A DNA stretch of 64,000 bases from Dermatophilaceae bacterium Soc4.6. GTDB taxonomy: Bacteria > Actinomycetota > Actinomycetes > Actinomycetales > Dermatophilaceae. The stretch covers positions 3,224,001 through 3,288,000 of the forward strand of contig JAZGVH010000002.1 in assembly GCA_039889245.1 (NCBI GenBank), written 5' to 3'. Shown piece after piece: positions 41,553-52,448 of the stretch (its first letter is position 1; the number at the start of each line of letters is the position of its first letter). The notes beneath the pieces were generated by a model. That model searched no databases, had not been told where the DNA came from, and saw only the letters and a list, made by a program, of their open reading frames with translations. A program made the translations under genes and the position numbers.

Positions 41553-42898
41553 CAGGGGGTGTCCTTCGTGTCGTCGGTGGCAGGTGGGTCGGTCGGGACG
41601 GCGGGCGAGGTCGGGCCGATGCGGGCCAGCGCGACCGTGATGTTGTCGGTGCCCCCGCGCGCATTGGCCCAGTCGGTGAGGGCCCCGGCCAGTGAGAGCG
41701 GGTGGTGTCCGGCGGCTCCGAGGGTGGTCACCGTCTGGTGGACGAGCGCCTGCAGGTCGGCGGCCCCGGAGCAGTAGTTCCACAGCCCGTCGCTGCACAC
41801 GACCAGCCACCCGTCGTGGTCGAGGTCGAGGTCGCCCGTGTGCGGGGTGAGGTCGTCGGGGGAGTCGACCCCGAGCCAGCGGGTGATGGCGTGCGAGCCC
41901 GGGCCGGTCTCGGCCTGCTCGCGGGGCACCCCAGCCTCCATCTGCTCCTGCGCGTAGGAGTCGTCGCGGCTCAGCTGACGGGCCGGGCGCCGGGGGGCGT
42001 CCGGGTGGTCTGGCTCGTCGGGGAGCCAGTAGGCGCGGCTGTCGCCCACGTTGCCGACGACCGCCAGCCCGTCACTGACGAGTGCCGCGACGAAGGTGCA
42101 GGACGGCGGGTTGTCGACCTGCGGATGGAGCGCCTCGCCCTCGCCGTCCCGCGGGCCGACCGGTGGGGCGGCAGGGGTGACGGCGACGACCGCGTCCCGC
42201 GCCGCCTGCACGGCCTCACCGAGCCGGGTGCGAGCCGCGGCGACGAGCGCCGTGCGGGTGCCGACCCCCCGGGGCAGCGGGTGCTCCAGCACCCGCGCGG
42301 CAGCGCGGCTGGCGGCGAGGCTCGCCACGTGCGAGTCGACGGTGTTGCTGACCCCGTCGCACACGACGAGGACCGCGAAGGAGCGGGGCGCGGCCTCGGC
42401 GTGGAGGGCGAGCGCGTCCTCGTTGCGACGGTGACGGCGCCCGATGTCGCACACGCCGGCCACCCAGGCGGCTGGCTCCTCCTCGTAGTGGTCACGCGGG
42501 TCGCGGCCCTTGCTGCCGCAGACGTCGCAGTAGCCGTCGACGACGTGACCGACCGCGCAGGCATGGCAGGTGGCACCTTCCGAGGTCGGCGCCGTCGGGC
42601 CCGTCGACGGGGGGACACCGGTGGTCACTCGGGCGACCGGGCCGGTCCAGCCGACGTCGAGCGGCGACTCCTCGCCGTCCGCGGCCGTCACGGGGTCGGC
42701 GCTCGCCCACCCGGTCCGGTCCTCGGCCGCCGGATCACCGGTCGGGGTCGTCGACGCCACCACGGGCACCGGGCCGAGGGCGCCGCCGCACCCCTCGCAG
42801 AAGCTCGCGCCCGGCTCGTGGGGCGCGCCGCACGACTGGCACACCGGCGACACCGAGGACGTCGGCGAGGCGCCCGTGGAGCCTGCGGGGGCGCTCAT
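41552..42898 (-). CDS. PP2C-family serine/threonine phosphatase with two zinc ribbons
   Basis: 448-aa soluble phosphatase, ATG 42898 overlapping the kinase stop. Two ribbons: Cys20/23/34/37 (CQSCGAPHEPGASFCEGCG) and Cys111/114/124/127 (CHACAVGHVVDGYCDVCG). PP2C domain about 145-440: GRRHRRNEDALAL (about 153-165), VVCDGVSN (about 178-185, metal Asp), GNVGDSRAYW, VVCSDGLWNYC and GGTDNITVALARI, so all metal-binding Asp positions look intact. It should remove phosphate placed by the adjacent PknG-like kinase. The second ribbon is almost identical in pattern to the kinase ribbons, suggesting a shared docking module. Confidence 0.92.
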   Translation of the reverse strand: MSAPAGSTGASPTSSVSPVCQSCGAPHEPGASFCEGCGGALGPVPVVASTTPTGDPAAEDRTGWASADPVTAADGEESPLDVGWTGPVARVTTGVPPSTGPTAPTSEGATCHACAVGHVVDGYCDVCGSKGRDPRDHYEEEPAAWVAGVCDIGRRHRRNEDALALHAEAAPRSFAVLVVCDGVSNTVDSHVASLAASRAAARVLEHPLPRGVGTRTALVAAARTRLGEAVQAARDAVVAVTPAAPPVGPRDGEGEALHPQVDNPPSCTFVAALVSDGLAVVGNVGDSRAYWLPDEPDHPDAPRRPARQLSRDDSYAQEQMEAGVPREQAETGPGSHAITRWLGVDSPDDLTPHTGDLDLDHDGWLVVCSDGLWNYCSGAADLQALVHQTVTTLGAAGHHPLSLAGALTDWANARGGTDNITVALARIGPTSPAVPTDPPATDDTKDTP

Positions 42899-45426
42899 CG
42901 TAGCGACCACGGGCGCACGGTGTTGGCCTCGTCGACCAGGCGCACGCGGTCACGGCGGTCGGGGCTGAGGGTCGCCAGCCTGCGCAGCGACTCCTCGAGC
43001 GCGGTGCGCATGCCCTTGGTGGTGGCGGCGTGACCACCCACCTGCAGAGCCGGCACCTCACCCGAGGCCGTGACCGCCTGCAGGCACAGGTCGAAGATCC
43101 GGACGTCGAGCCGGGCCCGCTCGGCCGGGTCGAGCAGCACCCCGTCGAGGCTGGTGCGGGCCGCGGCCAGGGCGTCGAGGGGCGCGCCCGGCTGGGCGAG
43201 CAGGTCGGCGCGGGCCTGCCGGGCGATCGAGTGCGCACGGGAGGTGGCGGGCACGAGGTCGAGCGCCTCGACGGCGCCCGCACCGTCACCCCGGGCCCGG
43301 CGCACCCGGGACATGCCGAAGGCTGCCGGGGGGGTGTAGGTCGAGTCGGTGCGGGCGCAGGCGGCATACAGGCCCTCGGCGACGTCGAGCTCCTTGCTGC
43401 ACTCGCACGCGAAGGCCAGGGCCAGCTTGGGCGCCAGCTCGCCCGGCACCTGGCCGTAGACGGCGTTGAACGCGCTCTGGGCGGCGGCCCAGTCGCCCTG
43501 CTGCAGCGCGAGCAGCCCCTGCATCCAGACGGCCCGCCACTCCCACGGGTCCTGACGCAGCATCTGGTCGGCAGTGACCTCGACGAGGTCGGGTCGGCCG
43601 GCCAGGAGCGCGGTGCGGCAGGTGTCGAGCTGCACCTCCGGAGTGACCGACGGCGCCTGGCGCAGGGCGTCGAGCCGCTGGTCGGGGGTGCCGTCGGCGA
43701 GGGCGTGCAGCCACGCGGACGACGGGTCGGTCGGGTCGACCCGCAGGGCAGGCAGGGTCTGCCAGTCGAGCCGGTCGGTCGCGATCGACGGGTTGTCGAA
43801 GAGCACCGACGGTGCCGATCCGATCCCGCGAACCGTTGCGGCAGAGCCTGTTCGGCGGCCACGGCCGACTCGGTCACCCGTGCTGTCCATGGCCACCACC
43901 TCACGCAGCACCCCGAGCATCTGCACCCGCAGCTCGTCGGCCGAGGCGAAGCGGTCGTCCGGCGAGGTGGCGCACAGCTTGGCGAGCAACCGGTAGAGAG
44001 AGTCGTAGCGCTCAAAGAGCGGGGTATCGGCCACCGCCGGCAGGGAGTGCAGGTAGGTCGACTGGTAGCCGCGGAACTCGAGCACCAGTACCACGAGGGT
44101 GCGCCCGATCGTGTAGAGGTCGGAGGCCACGGTCGTGCCCTGCTGGGCGACCTCGGGGGCCTGGTACCCGACGGTGCCGAAGATGGCCGAGTCGTCGTCG
44201 TCGATCCGCCGCACGCCGCCGAGGTCGATGAGCTTGAGGTCGTCGCCGACCTGGATGAGGTTGTCGGGCTTGAAGTCGCAGTAGACGAGCCCGAGGTCGT
44301 GCAGGTAGGAGAAGGCCGGGAGGATCTCGACGATGTAGGCCAGCGCCTGGTCGACCGGCAGCGCGTCGTAGCGTCCGGCTGCCCGCATCCGGTGCTTGAG
44401 CAACGACTTCAGCGAGGTGCCACCGACGTACTCCATGACGATGTAGCCGGCCTCGTCGTGCGTGACGAAGTTGTAGATCTCGACGATCTGCGGGTGGGAC
44501 ACCTGGGCGAGGAAGCGCTGCTCGGCGATGGCCGCGGCCAGCGCGTCGGGGTCGCCGGAGTTGAGCAGCCCCTTGAGCACGACCCACCGGTTGGAGACGT
44601 TCCTGTCGCGCGCGAGGTAGACCCAGCCGAGCCCGCCGTGCGCGAGGCAGCCGGCGACCTCGTACTGTCCGGCGACGAGGTCACCGGCGACGAGCTTGGG
44701 GTCGAAGGAGAAGGCCTGACGGCACTTGGGGCAGAAGCCGGTCGTGCGACCGGGGCGCCCGTCGTGGCTGCGGCCGACGGCGGTGCCGCAGGTGGAGCAG
44801 TAGCGCTTGTCCTCGGGGACCACCGGGTCCTTCATCAGGGCCGCGCCCGCGTCGATCGTCGGCACCGGCGGGATGGTCGTCAGGCCGGCGCCGAGCCGGG
44901 CGGTGCGCATGCGCTGCGACCCGGTGCCGACCCGTCGCGTCGTGCGGCTACCCGACTGGGTCGCGCGCACCGAGCCGAGGGCGGTGGACGAGAGGCGGTT
45001 GCTCGCCCGTGACACCGCTGAGGGCGCCGACTCGAGCCCGGCTGGGCCAGGGTCGGCCGGGTCGCCGCCAGGGCCCCCAGCGCCCTCGGCGCGGCTGGTC
45101 ACCACACTGCCCGCGGGGCCCGCTCGGGGAGGCTCGGCCGAGGTGCCGCACAGGTCGCAGAAGCCGTCGAGCACGTGCCCCCGGCATCCCGGCTGGGCGC
45201 AGGCCGTGCCGTCGGGGACGCTCGAGCTGATGACCTGCTGCACGGCCGGGCGCAGCCCGCTGCCGTCGTCTCCGGCCGGCCCCGCGCCAGAGGGGAGGCT
45301 CGTCGGGTCGGCGAGGGCGCCCCCCATCGAGGTGCTCGCCCCCCCGGTGCCCGGCGTGCCGCAGACGTCGCAGTAGCCGTCGAGGATGGTGCCGGAGCAC
45401 CCGGGCTGCGCGCAGTGCACGGTCAT
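42895..45426 (-). CDS. pknG: PknG-like serine/threonine protein kinase with TPR C-terminus
   Basis: 843-aa kinase. Three zinc ribbons: Cys5/10/19/22 (CAQPGCSGTILDGYCDVC), Cys76/81/90/93 and Cys210/213/232/235, the last corresponding to the rubredoxin-like element of PknG. Kinase domain about 255-515: HGGLGWVYL glycine loop, Lys285 in WVVLKG, catalytic YCDFKPDN (Asp384, Asn389) and LIDLGGVRR (DLG in place of DFG, as in PknG). Residues about 560-840 are TPR-like helical repeats. PknG senses nutrient or redox state and controls 2-oxoglutarate dehydrogenase through OdhI/GarA in actinobacteria; target here is not shown. Start ATG 45426 overlaps the preceding gene. Name used for the family; substrate unproven. 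Confidence 0.9.
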   Translation of the reverse strand: MTVHCAQPGCSGTILDGYCDVCGTPGTGGASTSMGGALADPTSLPSGAGPAGDDGSGLRPAVQQVISSSVPDGTACAQPGCRGHVLDGFCDLCGTSAEPPRAGPAGSVVTSRAEGAGGPGGDPADPGPAGLESAPSAVSRASNRLSSTALGSVRATQSGSRTTRRVGTGSQRMRTARLGAGLTTIPPVPTIDAGAALMKDPVVPEDKRYCSTCGTAVGRSHDGRPGRTTGFCPKCRQAFSFDPKLVAGDLVAGQYEVAGCLAHGGLGWVYLARDRNVSNRWVVLKGLLNSGDPDALAAAIAEQRFLAQVSHPQIVEIYNFVTHDEAGYIVMEYVGGTSLKSLLKHRMRAAGRYDALPVDQALAYIVEILPAFSYLHDLGLVYCDFKPDNLIQVGDDLKLIDLGGVRRIDDDDSAIFGTVGYQAPEVAQQGTTVASDLYTIGRTLVVLVLEFRGYQSTYLHSLPAVADTPLFERYDSLYRLLAKLCATSPDDRFASADELRVQMLGVLREVVAMDSTGDRVGRGRRTGSAATVRGIGSAPSVLFDNPSIATDRLDWQTLPALRVDPTDPSSAWLHALADGTPDQRLDALRQAPSVTPEVQLDTCRTALLAGRPDLVEVTADQMLRQDPWEWRAVWMQGLLALQQGDWAAAQSAFNAVYGQVPGELAPKLALAFACECSKELDVAEGLYAACARTDSTYTPPAAFGMSRVRRARGDGAGAVEALDLVPATSRAHSIARQARADLLAQPGAPLDALAAARTSLDGVLLDPAERARLDVRIFDLCLQAVTASGEVPALQVGGHAATTKGMRTALEESLRRLATLSPDRRDRVRLVDEANTVRPWSLR

Positions 45427-46706
45427 CGGGGAACCCCTGGGCTGGGCTGGGTCGTGGGTGTCGAGGGTGTGGCATACGACGTGACGTAGGCCGAGAGTGC
45501 GGCGGTGAGGGCCCGGGCCCGGCGCAGGTCGGTCGGGCGGGCGGCGAAGAGCTCGTCGAGCCGGTCGGTCAGGACCGTGCGGTCGGCGTCGGGCACGCCG
45601 CTCGCCCTGGCCTGGGCGCCGAGGGCGCCGGCGAGCCCCTGCGCCTCGTCACGGGCCGCGAGGGCGTCGGCGTAGGCGGCGTGCGCGGTCGTCAGGGCCC
45701 GCCCGACGGCGTCGAGCCGGGTCAGGTAGCGCTCGAGGGCGTCGGGGGGGTCGCCCGGCCCCGGCACCGGGCCGAGTGCGGTGACGTCGGGCACCGCGAG
45801 GCGTGGGGCGGGCGTCACGGCCTCGACGCACGCGGTTTCGAGCAGCCGGATGGCCTCACCGCGGGCGGCGAGCTCGGTGCGCAGCTGCTGGGCCCGGACC
45901 GCGTCGCGGGCGGCCACCACCCGCTGACCCGCGCCGACGATGAGGTCGCGCTCGGCGGTGCTCGCGTCGTGCTCGAGCGGGGCGAGCAGGCCGCCGACGT
46001 CGGCACCGCGCCGGGCGCGGTCGGTGACGTCGAGCAGCCGCTGCTCGAGACGGACCAGCAGCGGGCGGGCGGTGTCGCGCGGGTTGCCCGCCGGCGCCAG
46101 GGCGACCTGGTCGCGGACCCGCTCGATGGTCTGGCGCACGTCGGTCAGGCGGGTGCCCACCTCGGCCCCCGACGGCTCGAGGCTGAGCCGGGCCCGCAGG
46201 GACGACGTCATCGCGTCGAGCAGCCGGCAGGCCTCGGGCAGCGACAGGGCGAGGGCCCCCGCGGTCGCCGGCGCGACCGACGACGCAGCCGAGTCGGGCG
46301 CGACGTCGAGCCGGCCCCAGACCAGCGCGGCGATCCGCTGCGCCTGCGTGGGCCCGACCCGCCCGTTGTCGAAGGCTATCTCGAGCAGGTCGTAGCGGTC
46401 GGAGACCGCCTTCCACAGCGCCATCGAGACCAGCAGGTCGCGGCTGAAGGTGTCGCGCTCGCTCGAGGCCAGCGCCGCGGCGTCGAGGCCGTCGAGCTCG
46501 TCCCGGCGACGGCCTTTCCAGACGTCGAGGTCGCGCAGGTAGGCGAAGGCCTCCTGCGGCGTGACGGTGCCCCCGAGCCGGCCGGGAGCGGGCGGCGCGG
46601 CACCGGCGGCGGACGAGCCCGAGGCACCGTACGAGGAGGCCGTGGAGCCCGAGGTGCCCGTGGACCCGGGCACCGCCGAGCCGGGGGGAGGCAGCTGCAG
46701 TGACAT
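45423..46706 (-). CDS. Unknown helical protein of the kinase operon
   Basis: 427-aa protein not recognised. N-terminal 48 residues are a Ser/Gly/Pro-rich disordered leader, then almost entirely Ala/Leu/Arg-rich helices, e.g. TPQEAFAYLRDLDVWKGRR (about 49-67), TERDLIVGAGQRVVAARDAV-like coils and a Pro-rich tail. No signal peptide, TM helix or enzyme motif. It lies between the lipoprotein GlnH-like gene (2-base gap) and the PknG-like kinase (4-base overlap), so it probably belongs to the same complex, perhaps as a scaffold joining membrane sensor and kinase. ATG 46706 chosen; an in-frame GTG sits two codons upstream. Confidence 0.7.
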   Translation of the reverse strand: MSLQLPPPGSAVPGSTGTSGSTASSYGASGSSAAGAAPPAPGRLGGTVTPQEAFAYLRDLDVWKGRRRDELDGLDAAALASSERDTFSRDLLVSMALWKAVSDRYDLLEIAFDNGRVGPTQAQRIAALVWGRLDVAPDSAASSVAPATAGALALSLPEACRLLDAMTSSLRARLSLEPSGAEVGTRLTDVRQTIERVRDQVALAPAGNPRDTARPLLVRLEQRLLDVTDRARRGADVGGLLAPLEHDASTAERDLIVGAGQRVVAARDAVRAQQLRTELAARGEAIRLLETACVEAVTPAPRLAVPDVTALGPVPGPGDPPDALERYLTRLDAVGRALTTAHAAYADALAARDEAQGLAGALGAQARASGVPDADRTVLTDRLDELFAARPTDLRRARALTAALSAYVTSYATPSTPTTQPSPGVPR

Positions 46707-46708
46707 CG

Positions 46709-47659
46709 TCACCGACCGTAGACCGACGCCGGCGGGGTGGGGGCGGGCCCGAGGGAGGTGGCGAACCACTTGTCGTACAGCTGTTTCCAGCCGGGACCCG
46801 ACTTCAGGTCGTCGATCACCCGGTTGGCCAGGCGCACGAGACCGACGTTCTTCGGTGAGAAGCCCAGGCCGTAGCTCTCGGTCGTCTGTGCCTCCTGCGT
46901 CGGCACGTCGGCGAAGGGGTCCTGCGCCGCGAGACCGGCGAGCACGGTGTCGTCGCCGGCGATCGCGTCGACCTCGCCGGCCTGGAAGAGCACCAGGCAG
47001 CTGGTGTGGTCTCGCGCACCGACGGCCGTGACCCCGGCCTGCCCCTGGACGTAGGCGAGGGTGGAGGTGCCCGTCGGCGCACAGACCTTCTTCCCCCTGA
47101 GCGCGGCGAACGTGGCCGTCTGACCCTGGGACACGAGCAGCTTGAGACCGGAACGGTAGTACTCCGCCGAGAAGTCGATGTCGGCCCACCGTGCGCAGGT
47201 CATCGACATGTTGCGCGCCACCATGTCGACCTTCCCGGTCTGCAGGGCACTGACCCGCTCGGCTGCGGTGATGACCACGAGCGTGATCTTCTTCTCGTCA
47301 CCCAGGGCCGCCTTCGCCACGGCTTTGGCGAGGTCGATGTCGAAGCCCTCGATCGCCGTTGTGCGCGGGTTGCGGGCACCGAGCAGCAGGGTGTCGGCGG
47401 AGACCCCGACCCGCAGCGTGCCGGTGGGGAAGTCGGGCAGGTCCGCGGTCGATCCCGCGGGCAGCGGGGCGAAGGACCTGACGTTGTCGGTGGGCTTCGT
47501 GCAGTTGTTCTTGGGGGCGCTGCTCGTCGCCGCCGGTGGCGGGGAGGTGGTCGGGCTCGGGACCGGGGTCGCCGAGTAGCCCCCGGCAGAGCACGCCGCG
47601 GGTGCCAGGAGGGCCAGCGCGGCGACGAGGCCGGCCGCTGAACGCCGGAGACGGGTCAT
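46709..47659 (-). CDS. glnH: GlnH-like amino-acid-binding lipoprotein
   Basis: 316-aa extracellular solute-binding protein (family 3). Signal peptide with lipobox ending AAC (Cys about 23), a Pro/Ser/Thr linker to about 50, then the binding domain: GTLRVGVSADTLLLGA (about 80-95), GFDIDLAKAVAKAALG (about 105-120), DMVARNMSMTCARWADIDFS (about 146-165), and GWKQLYDKWF near the end. There is no ABC permease or ATPase gene nearby. This matches the mycobacterial GlnH, which feeds ligand information to GlnX and PknG rather than to a transporter. Start ATG 47659 overlaps the GlnX-like stop. Ligand probably Asp/Glu by analogy. Confidence 0.85.
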   Translation of the reverse strand: MTRLRRSAAGLVAALALLAPAACSAGGYSATPVPSPTTSPPPAATSSAPKNNCTKPTDNVRSFAPLPAGSTADLPDFPTGTLRVGVSADTLLLGARNPRTTAIEGFDIDLAKAVAKAALGDEKKITLVVITAAERVSALQTGKVDMVARNMSMTCARWADIDFSAEYYRSGLKLLVSQGQTATFAALRGKKVCAPTGTSTLAYVQGQAGVTAVGARDHTSCLVLFQAGEVDAIAGDDTVLAGLAAQDPFADVPTQEAQTTESYGLGFSPKNVGLVRLANRVIDDLKSGPGWKQLYDKWFATSLGPAPTPPASVYGR

Positions 47660-48947
47660 CGGTACTCCTCCAGTCGCTGGCCGACTCCCCGCAGGGCGAG
47701 TGCGGCGGCGGCCAGGCTGAGCACGAGGACGAGCCAGCCCACCAGGGACGTGCGGGTCCGGGGGGCCGTGAGCGCTGCCCCGGCCGCGTCCTCCTGCTGC
47801 TGCAGGCGCTGCGACACCGTGGTCGTGAAGGCGTTGAAGGCGGCGTTGGCCGAGGCCGGGTCCGTCTTGGCGGCGTCGGTCCTGGCCTGTTCGTACCGGC
47901 CCTTGGCGCTCGTGGTCCGGATCGCCTCGTGCCGGGACACGTAGGCGTTCCAGGCGGCGCCCAGTCCCTCGGCGGCCGCGGGCACGCTGAGCGTGGTGAG
48001 CCGCTGGAGGACATGGGTCTCGCTGTCCGTCACCCACAGGGCTTCATACGGGTCGCCCGCGGGACCCTGCAGGATGATGGTGAGGCTCTCGTTGGCCTTG
48101 GCGTCGAAGGCAGCCGCCCGCACCTGCGACAGGCTGGTCGTCGCCGCGACGCTGCCGTCCCGAGCCTCGGTGGCGGCGGAGCGCACCGAGGCGATGGCCA
48201 CGGTGCCGGTCACGAGCGTCACGACGACGAGCCCGGTCCCGACGGCCAGCGGCACGTTGACGTAGCGATGGGTGCGCCGGGCCAGCTCGACGAGCGCCAG
48301 CAGCAGCACCACGATCGCGAGCGCACCGACGAGGGTGAGGGCGAGCCCGGAGGAGCTCGCCCCGATCTCGGTGTCGAGCCGGCTCTGGTTGGCGGCCCTG
48401 AGGGCGTCGATGAGCCGGATGCCCTGCCCCCGCAGCGTGTCGCTGGCGTTCCTCAGGTAGGTCGCGCCGACCACCAGCCCCTGCCGGTTGAGCGCCCTGG
48501 CCTGCTCGACCGACGCGGTGTACTGCTGCACCTGGCCGTTGAGTGCGCCGAGCGCTGCGGCGTCGGCAGGCTGCGCGCTGGCCGCGGTGGCGATCGTCGT
48601 CGTCACCCGGGCGATGGCGTCGTCGTAGGCGGCGCGCTGCGTGGGCGGCTCCAGGCCCGCGACGAGGAACGCGTTGGTCGCGCTCGCGTCGGCCTGGAGC
48701 AGGTCCGACTGGATGCTCTGCACCCGCACGAGCTGCGTGAGGTTGAGATCGGCCCGCTCGAGGGCACCCGACGACGACCTCAGGGTGCTGGCCGCGACGA
48801 GTCCGAAGGCGGCCACCACCAGTGCGGTCACGGCGGCCACGACCCGCAGCCGGCCGGGGGTGCCCTGCAGACCGGAGACGAGCCGGGCCGTCGGCGCGCG
48901 GGGCGCCGGCGGGGCGACGGCCACCGTGCCGGCGGTCAGCTGCTGGC

Positions 48948-48951
<4 letters not shown>
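47656..48951 (-). CDS. glnX: GlnX-like four-helix membrane signal relay protein
   Basis: 431-aa membrane protein with four TM helices: about 38-56, 204-222, 235-255 and 405-423. Two extracytoplasmic helical domains (about 60-200 and 258-400) are rich in Ala/Gln/Asn and look like four-helix bundles of chemoreceptor type; the C-terminus is short (RGVGQRLEEYR). This is the layout of mycobacterial GlnX, which relays from GlnH through the membrane to PknG. Start ATG 48951 overlaps the AAA ATPase stop, and the stop overlaps the GlnH-like gene. Identification rests on topology plus the glnX-glnH-pknG gene order. Confidence 0.82.
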
Positions 48952-50434
<1,483 letters not shown>

Positions 50435-50438
<4 letters not shown>

Positions 50439-51025
50439 GAGGTCGATCGCCCGCTGGGCGGCGACAGCGGGGCGACGCCGCTCTCGAGGTCGGTCGAGGC
50501 GGCGGTCGACGACGCGGCGGGGTCGAGGCGCAGCGCTCCACCGCCGGCGGCGGCTCCGAACTTCTCCTCCAGGAAACGACCGTGCACGATCAGCGCCTGG
50601 GCATCGGCGTTGCACACGGCGTCGAAGACCTGGTCCATCGTCGCGCCGAGCAGGTCGAGCTGGTCGATGAGGATCATCAACGGCGTGCGCCCGCGGTCCA
50701 CGGGGCGCGAGTCGGCCCACTGCCGGGGCAGCCTCAGGTATCCGCCGATCGCGTCCGGCAGGTAGTTGGTGGCGGTGGCGATGACGTTGTAGGCGCTGGG
50801 GCTTCCGGCGCCGAGGGTGTCGAGCCGGGGCACGGTGTCGCGCACCACGCGGGTGACCCGGCCGAGCCGCGCCGCCACCATGGGCGGCACCTTGCCGTCA
50901 CGGGCCTGCTGCTCCACGGTGTCGACCGCCGCGACCAGGTCGTCGGCGTTCGGCGCGCGCGGAGTCGACACCTGCGGCTCGGCGGGCGCGCGCGAGCCGA
51001 AGCCGAACCACGCGGCGATTCCCAT
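50435..51025 (-). CDS. XpaC-like small protein of the TelA operon
   Basis: 196-aa soluble protein from ATG 51025. Starts with a short hydrophobic/aromatic leader (MGIAAWFGFGSRAPAEPQ), then helices; the segment AYNVIATATNYLPDAIGGYL (about 86-105) resembles the YLP-containing region of XpaC proteins, which commonly pair with TelA in toxic-anion-resistance operons, and MILIDQLDLLGATMDQVFDA (about 122-141) follows. XpaC assignment is by pattern only. It lies between TelA (23-base gap) and the AAA ATPase (4-base overlap). Confidence 0.6.
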
Positions 51026-51048
51026 GGTGTCGCGTCGTCCTCGGCCGC

Positions 51049-52287
51049 TCAGTGGCCGAGGTCGAGCGCGCCCGCCTGCACCTGCGGGTTGGTGCGGTTG
51101 GCGCGGTCGAGGTACGCCTGCGACTTGCCGACCTCGGTCTCGAGGACACCGATCGTCGAGGCCATGGAGTCGAGGGCGGCCACCTTGTAGGTGTCGATGG
51201 CGTCCATGGTGGCGTAGATGTTGGCGAAGGCGGCCTGCAGCTGCGGCAGCCCGATCGTCGCCGACGCCGCCTGCTGCTGGATCGCCACCGAGTTGTCGCG
51301 CAGCATCTCCGACGTGCTCTGGATGAGGTTGCTCGTCGTGGTGTTGAGGGCGGTGATCTGGTCGAGCACCATCTTCTGGTTGCCGAGCGCCTGGGCCACG
51401 ATGACCGCCGTGCGCAGCGCCGAGATCGTCGTGGTCGATGCGCGGTCGACCCCCTTGATGAGCTCGATGTTGTTCTTGATGACGATGTCGATGGCCAGGT
51501 AGTTCTGGATCGACACGGCCAGCTGGGTGAGCAGGTCCTGGTGCTTCTGACGCACGTAGAAGAGCACGTCCTGCTTGAGGGCCGCCGCCTTCTCGGGGTC
51601 GGTCGCCTCGAGGGTGGCGATCTGCGCGGTGAGGCGCGCGTCGAGCCGCTCGGCGATGTAGACGTACTGGTTGATCCGGCCCATGGAGTCCCACAGGTTC
51701 TGCTTCTCGAGGTTGAGCGCGACGTTGTCGCGGGTCAGCTCGTCCTGGCCGCTGCGCAGGGAGTGCAGGATGCCGTCGAGGTGGCTCTGCGCCGACTGGT
51801 ACTTGCGGAAGTAGTCGGTGAGCTTGTCACCGAAGGGGATCATGCCGAAGACCTTGCGGGCGCCCTTGGCCTGACCCGGGTCGAGGTCCTCGACGGTACG
51901 GCGCAGGTCGAGCAGGGTCTTGCTCACCGTCGAGCCCTCCGACAGCCCACCCTCCTGCAGCGCCTTGACGGGCGCCTTGAGGAGGCGGTTGCTCGACTCG
52001 GCGGCGCGCCTGATCTCGTCGTTCCCCATGGTGCGCACGTCGGCGGCCTTGGCCTCGAAGGTCGGGCTCTTGGACTGCGCCGTCATCAGCGCCTCGAGGT
52101 AGCCCTCGACCTTGGCGTCGAGACCGGCCACTGCCTCCGCGGGCACCGGTGGCGCCATCTTCGGTGCGGCCGTGGTGCTGACCGCCTGCGCCGGGGCCGG
52201 GGGGGCGAGCGTCAGCCCCGAGCTCGGGGCGGGCGGTGCGAGCGGTGCGTAAGCAGCGTCGGACGGCGTCGAGGTCGAGTCGGTCAT
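51049..52287 (-). CDS. Toxic anion resistance protein TelA
   Basis: 412-aa TelA/KlaA family protein (tellurite and other toxic anion or cell-envelope stress resistance). After a Pro/Ala-rich N-terminus of about 45 residues the body is helical and family-typical: ESSNRLLKAPVKALQEGG (about 96-113), IPFGDKLTDYFRKYQSAQSH (about 150-169), AERLDARLTAQIATLEATD, AIDIVIKNNIELIKGVDRAS (about 264-283) and TTTISALRTAVIVAQALGNQ. Cytoplasmic. First gene of the ten-gene minus-strand operon; ATG 52287. The upstream 160 bases must hold its promoter, but no consensus box stood out. Confidence 0.92.
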   Translation of the reverse strand: MTDSTSTPSDAAYAPLAPPAPSSGLTLAPPAPAQAVSTTAAPKMAPPVPAEAVAGLDAKVEGYLEALMTAQSKSPTFEAKAADVRTMGNDEIRRAAESSNRLLKAPVKALQEGGLSEGSTVSKTLLDLRRTVEDLDPGQAKGARKVFGMIPFGDKLTDYFRKYQSAQSHLDGILHSLRSGQDELTRDNVALNLEKQNLWDSMGRINQYVYIAERLDARLTAQIATLEATDPEKAAALKQDVLFYVRQKHQDLLTQLAVSIQNYLAIDIVIKNNIELIKGVDRASTTTISALRTAVIVAQALGNQKMVLDQITALNTTTSNLIQSTSEMLRDNSVAIQQQAASATIGLPQLQAAFANIYATMDAIDTYKVAALDSMASTIGVLETEVGKSQAYLDRANRTNPQVQAGALDLGH

Positions 52288-52448
52288 CGGCGGTGCGCTC
52301 CCCTGGGTGGTCGGCCCCTCGGGGCCGTGGTGTCAGACGTCCCGCCAATCTATCCGGTCGGCCGTCCCCGCACGCTCCGGTTGTCCCCTCATCTGCCCCG
52401 GATGTCACCGGGACGTTTGGACCGGGGTCTGCGGGGTACGCGACCCCT

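Noticed and set aside
42895-45426. Possibility that the kinase is an ordinary PASTA-type PknB
   Set aside because: There is no transmembrane helix or PASTA repeat; instead zinc ribbons, DLG motif and TPR-like C-terminus, next to glnH and glnX, which is the PknG arrangement.
46709-47659. Binding lipoprotein as part of a glutamine ABC importer
   Set aside because: No permease or ATPase gene of that family is nearby; position between a GlnX-like protein and the kinase points to a sensing role.
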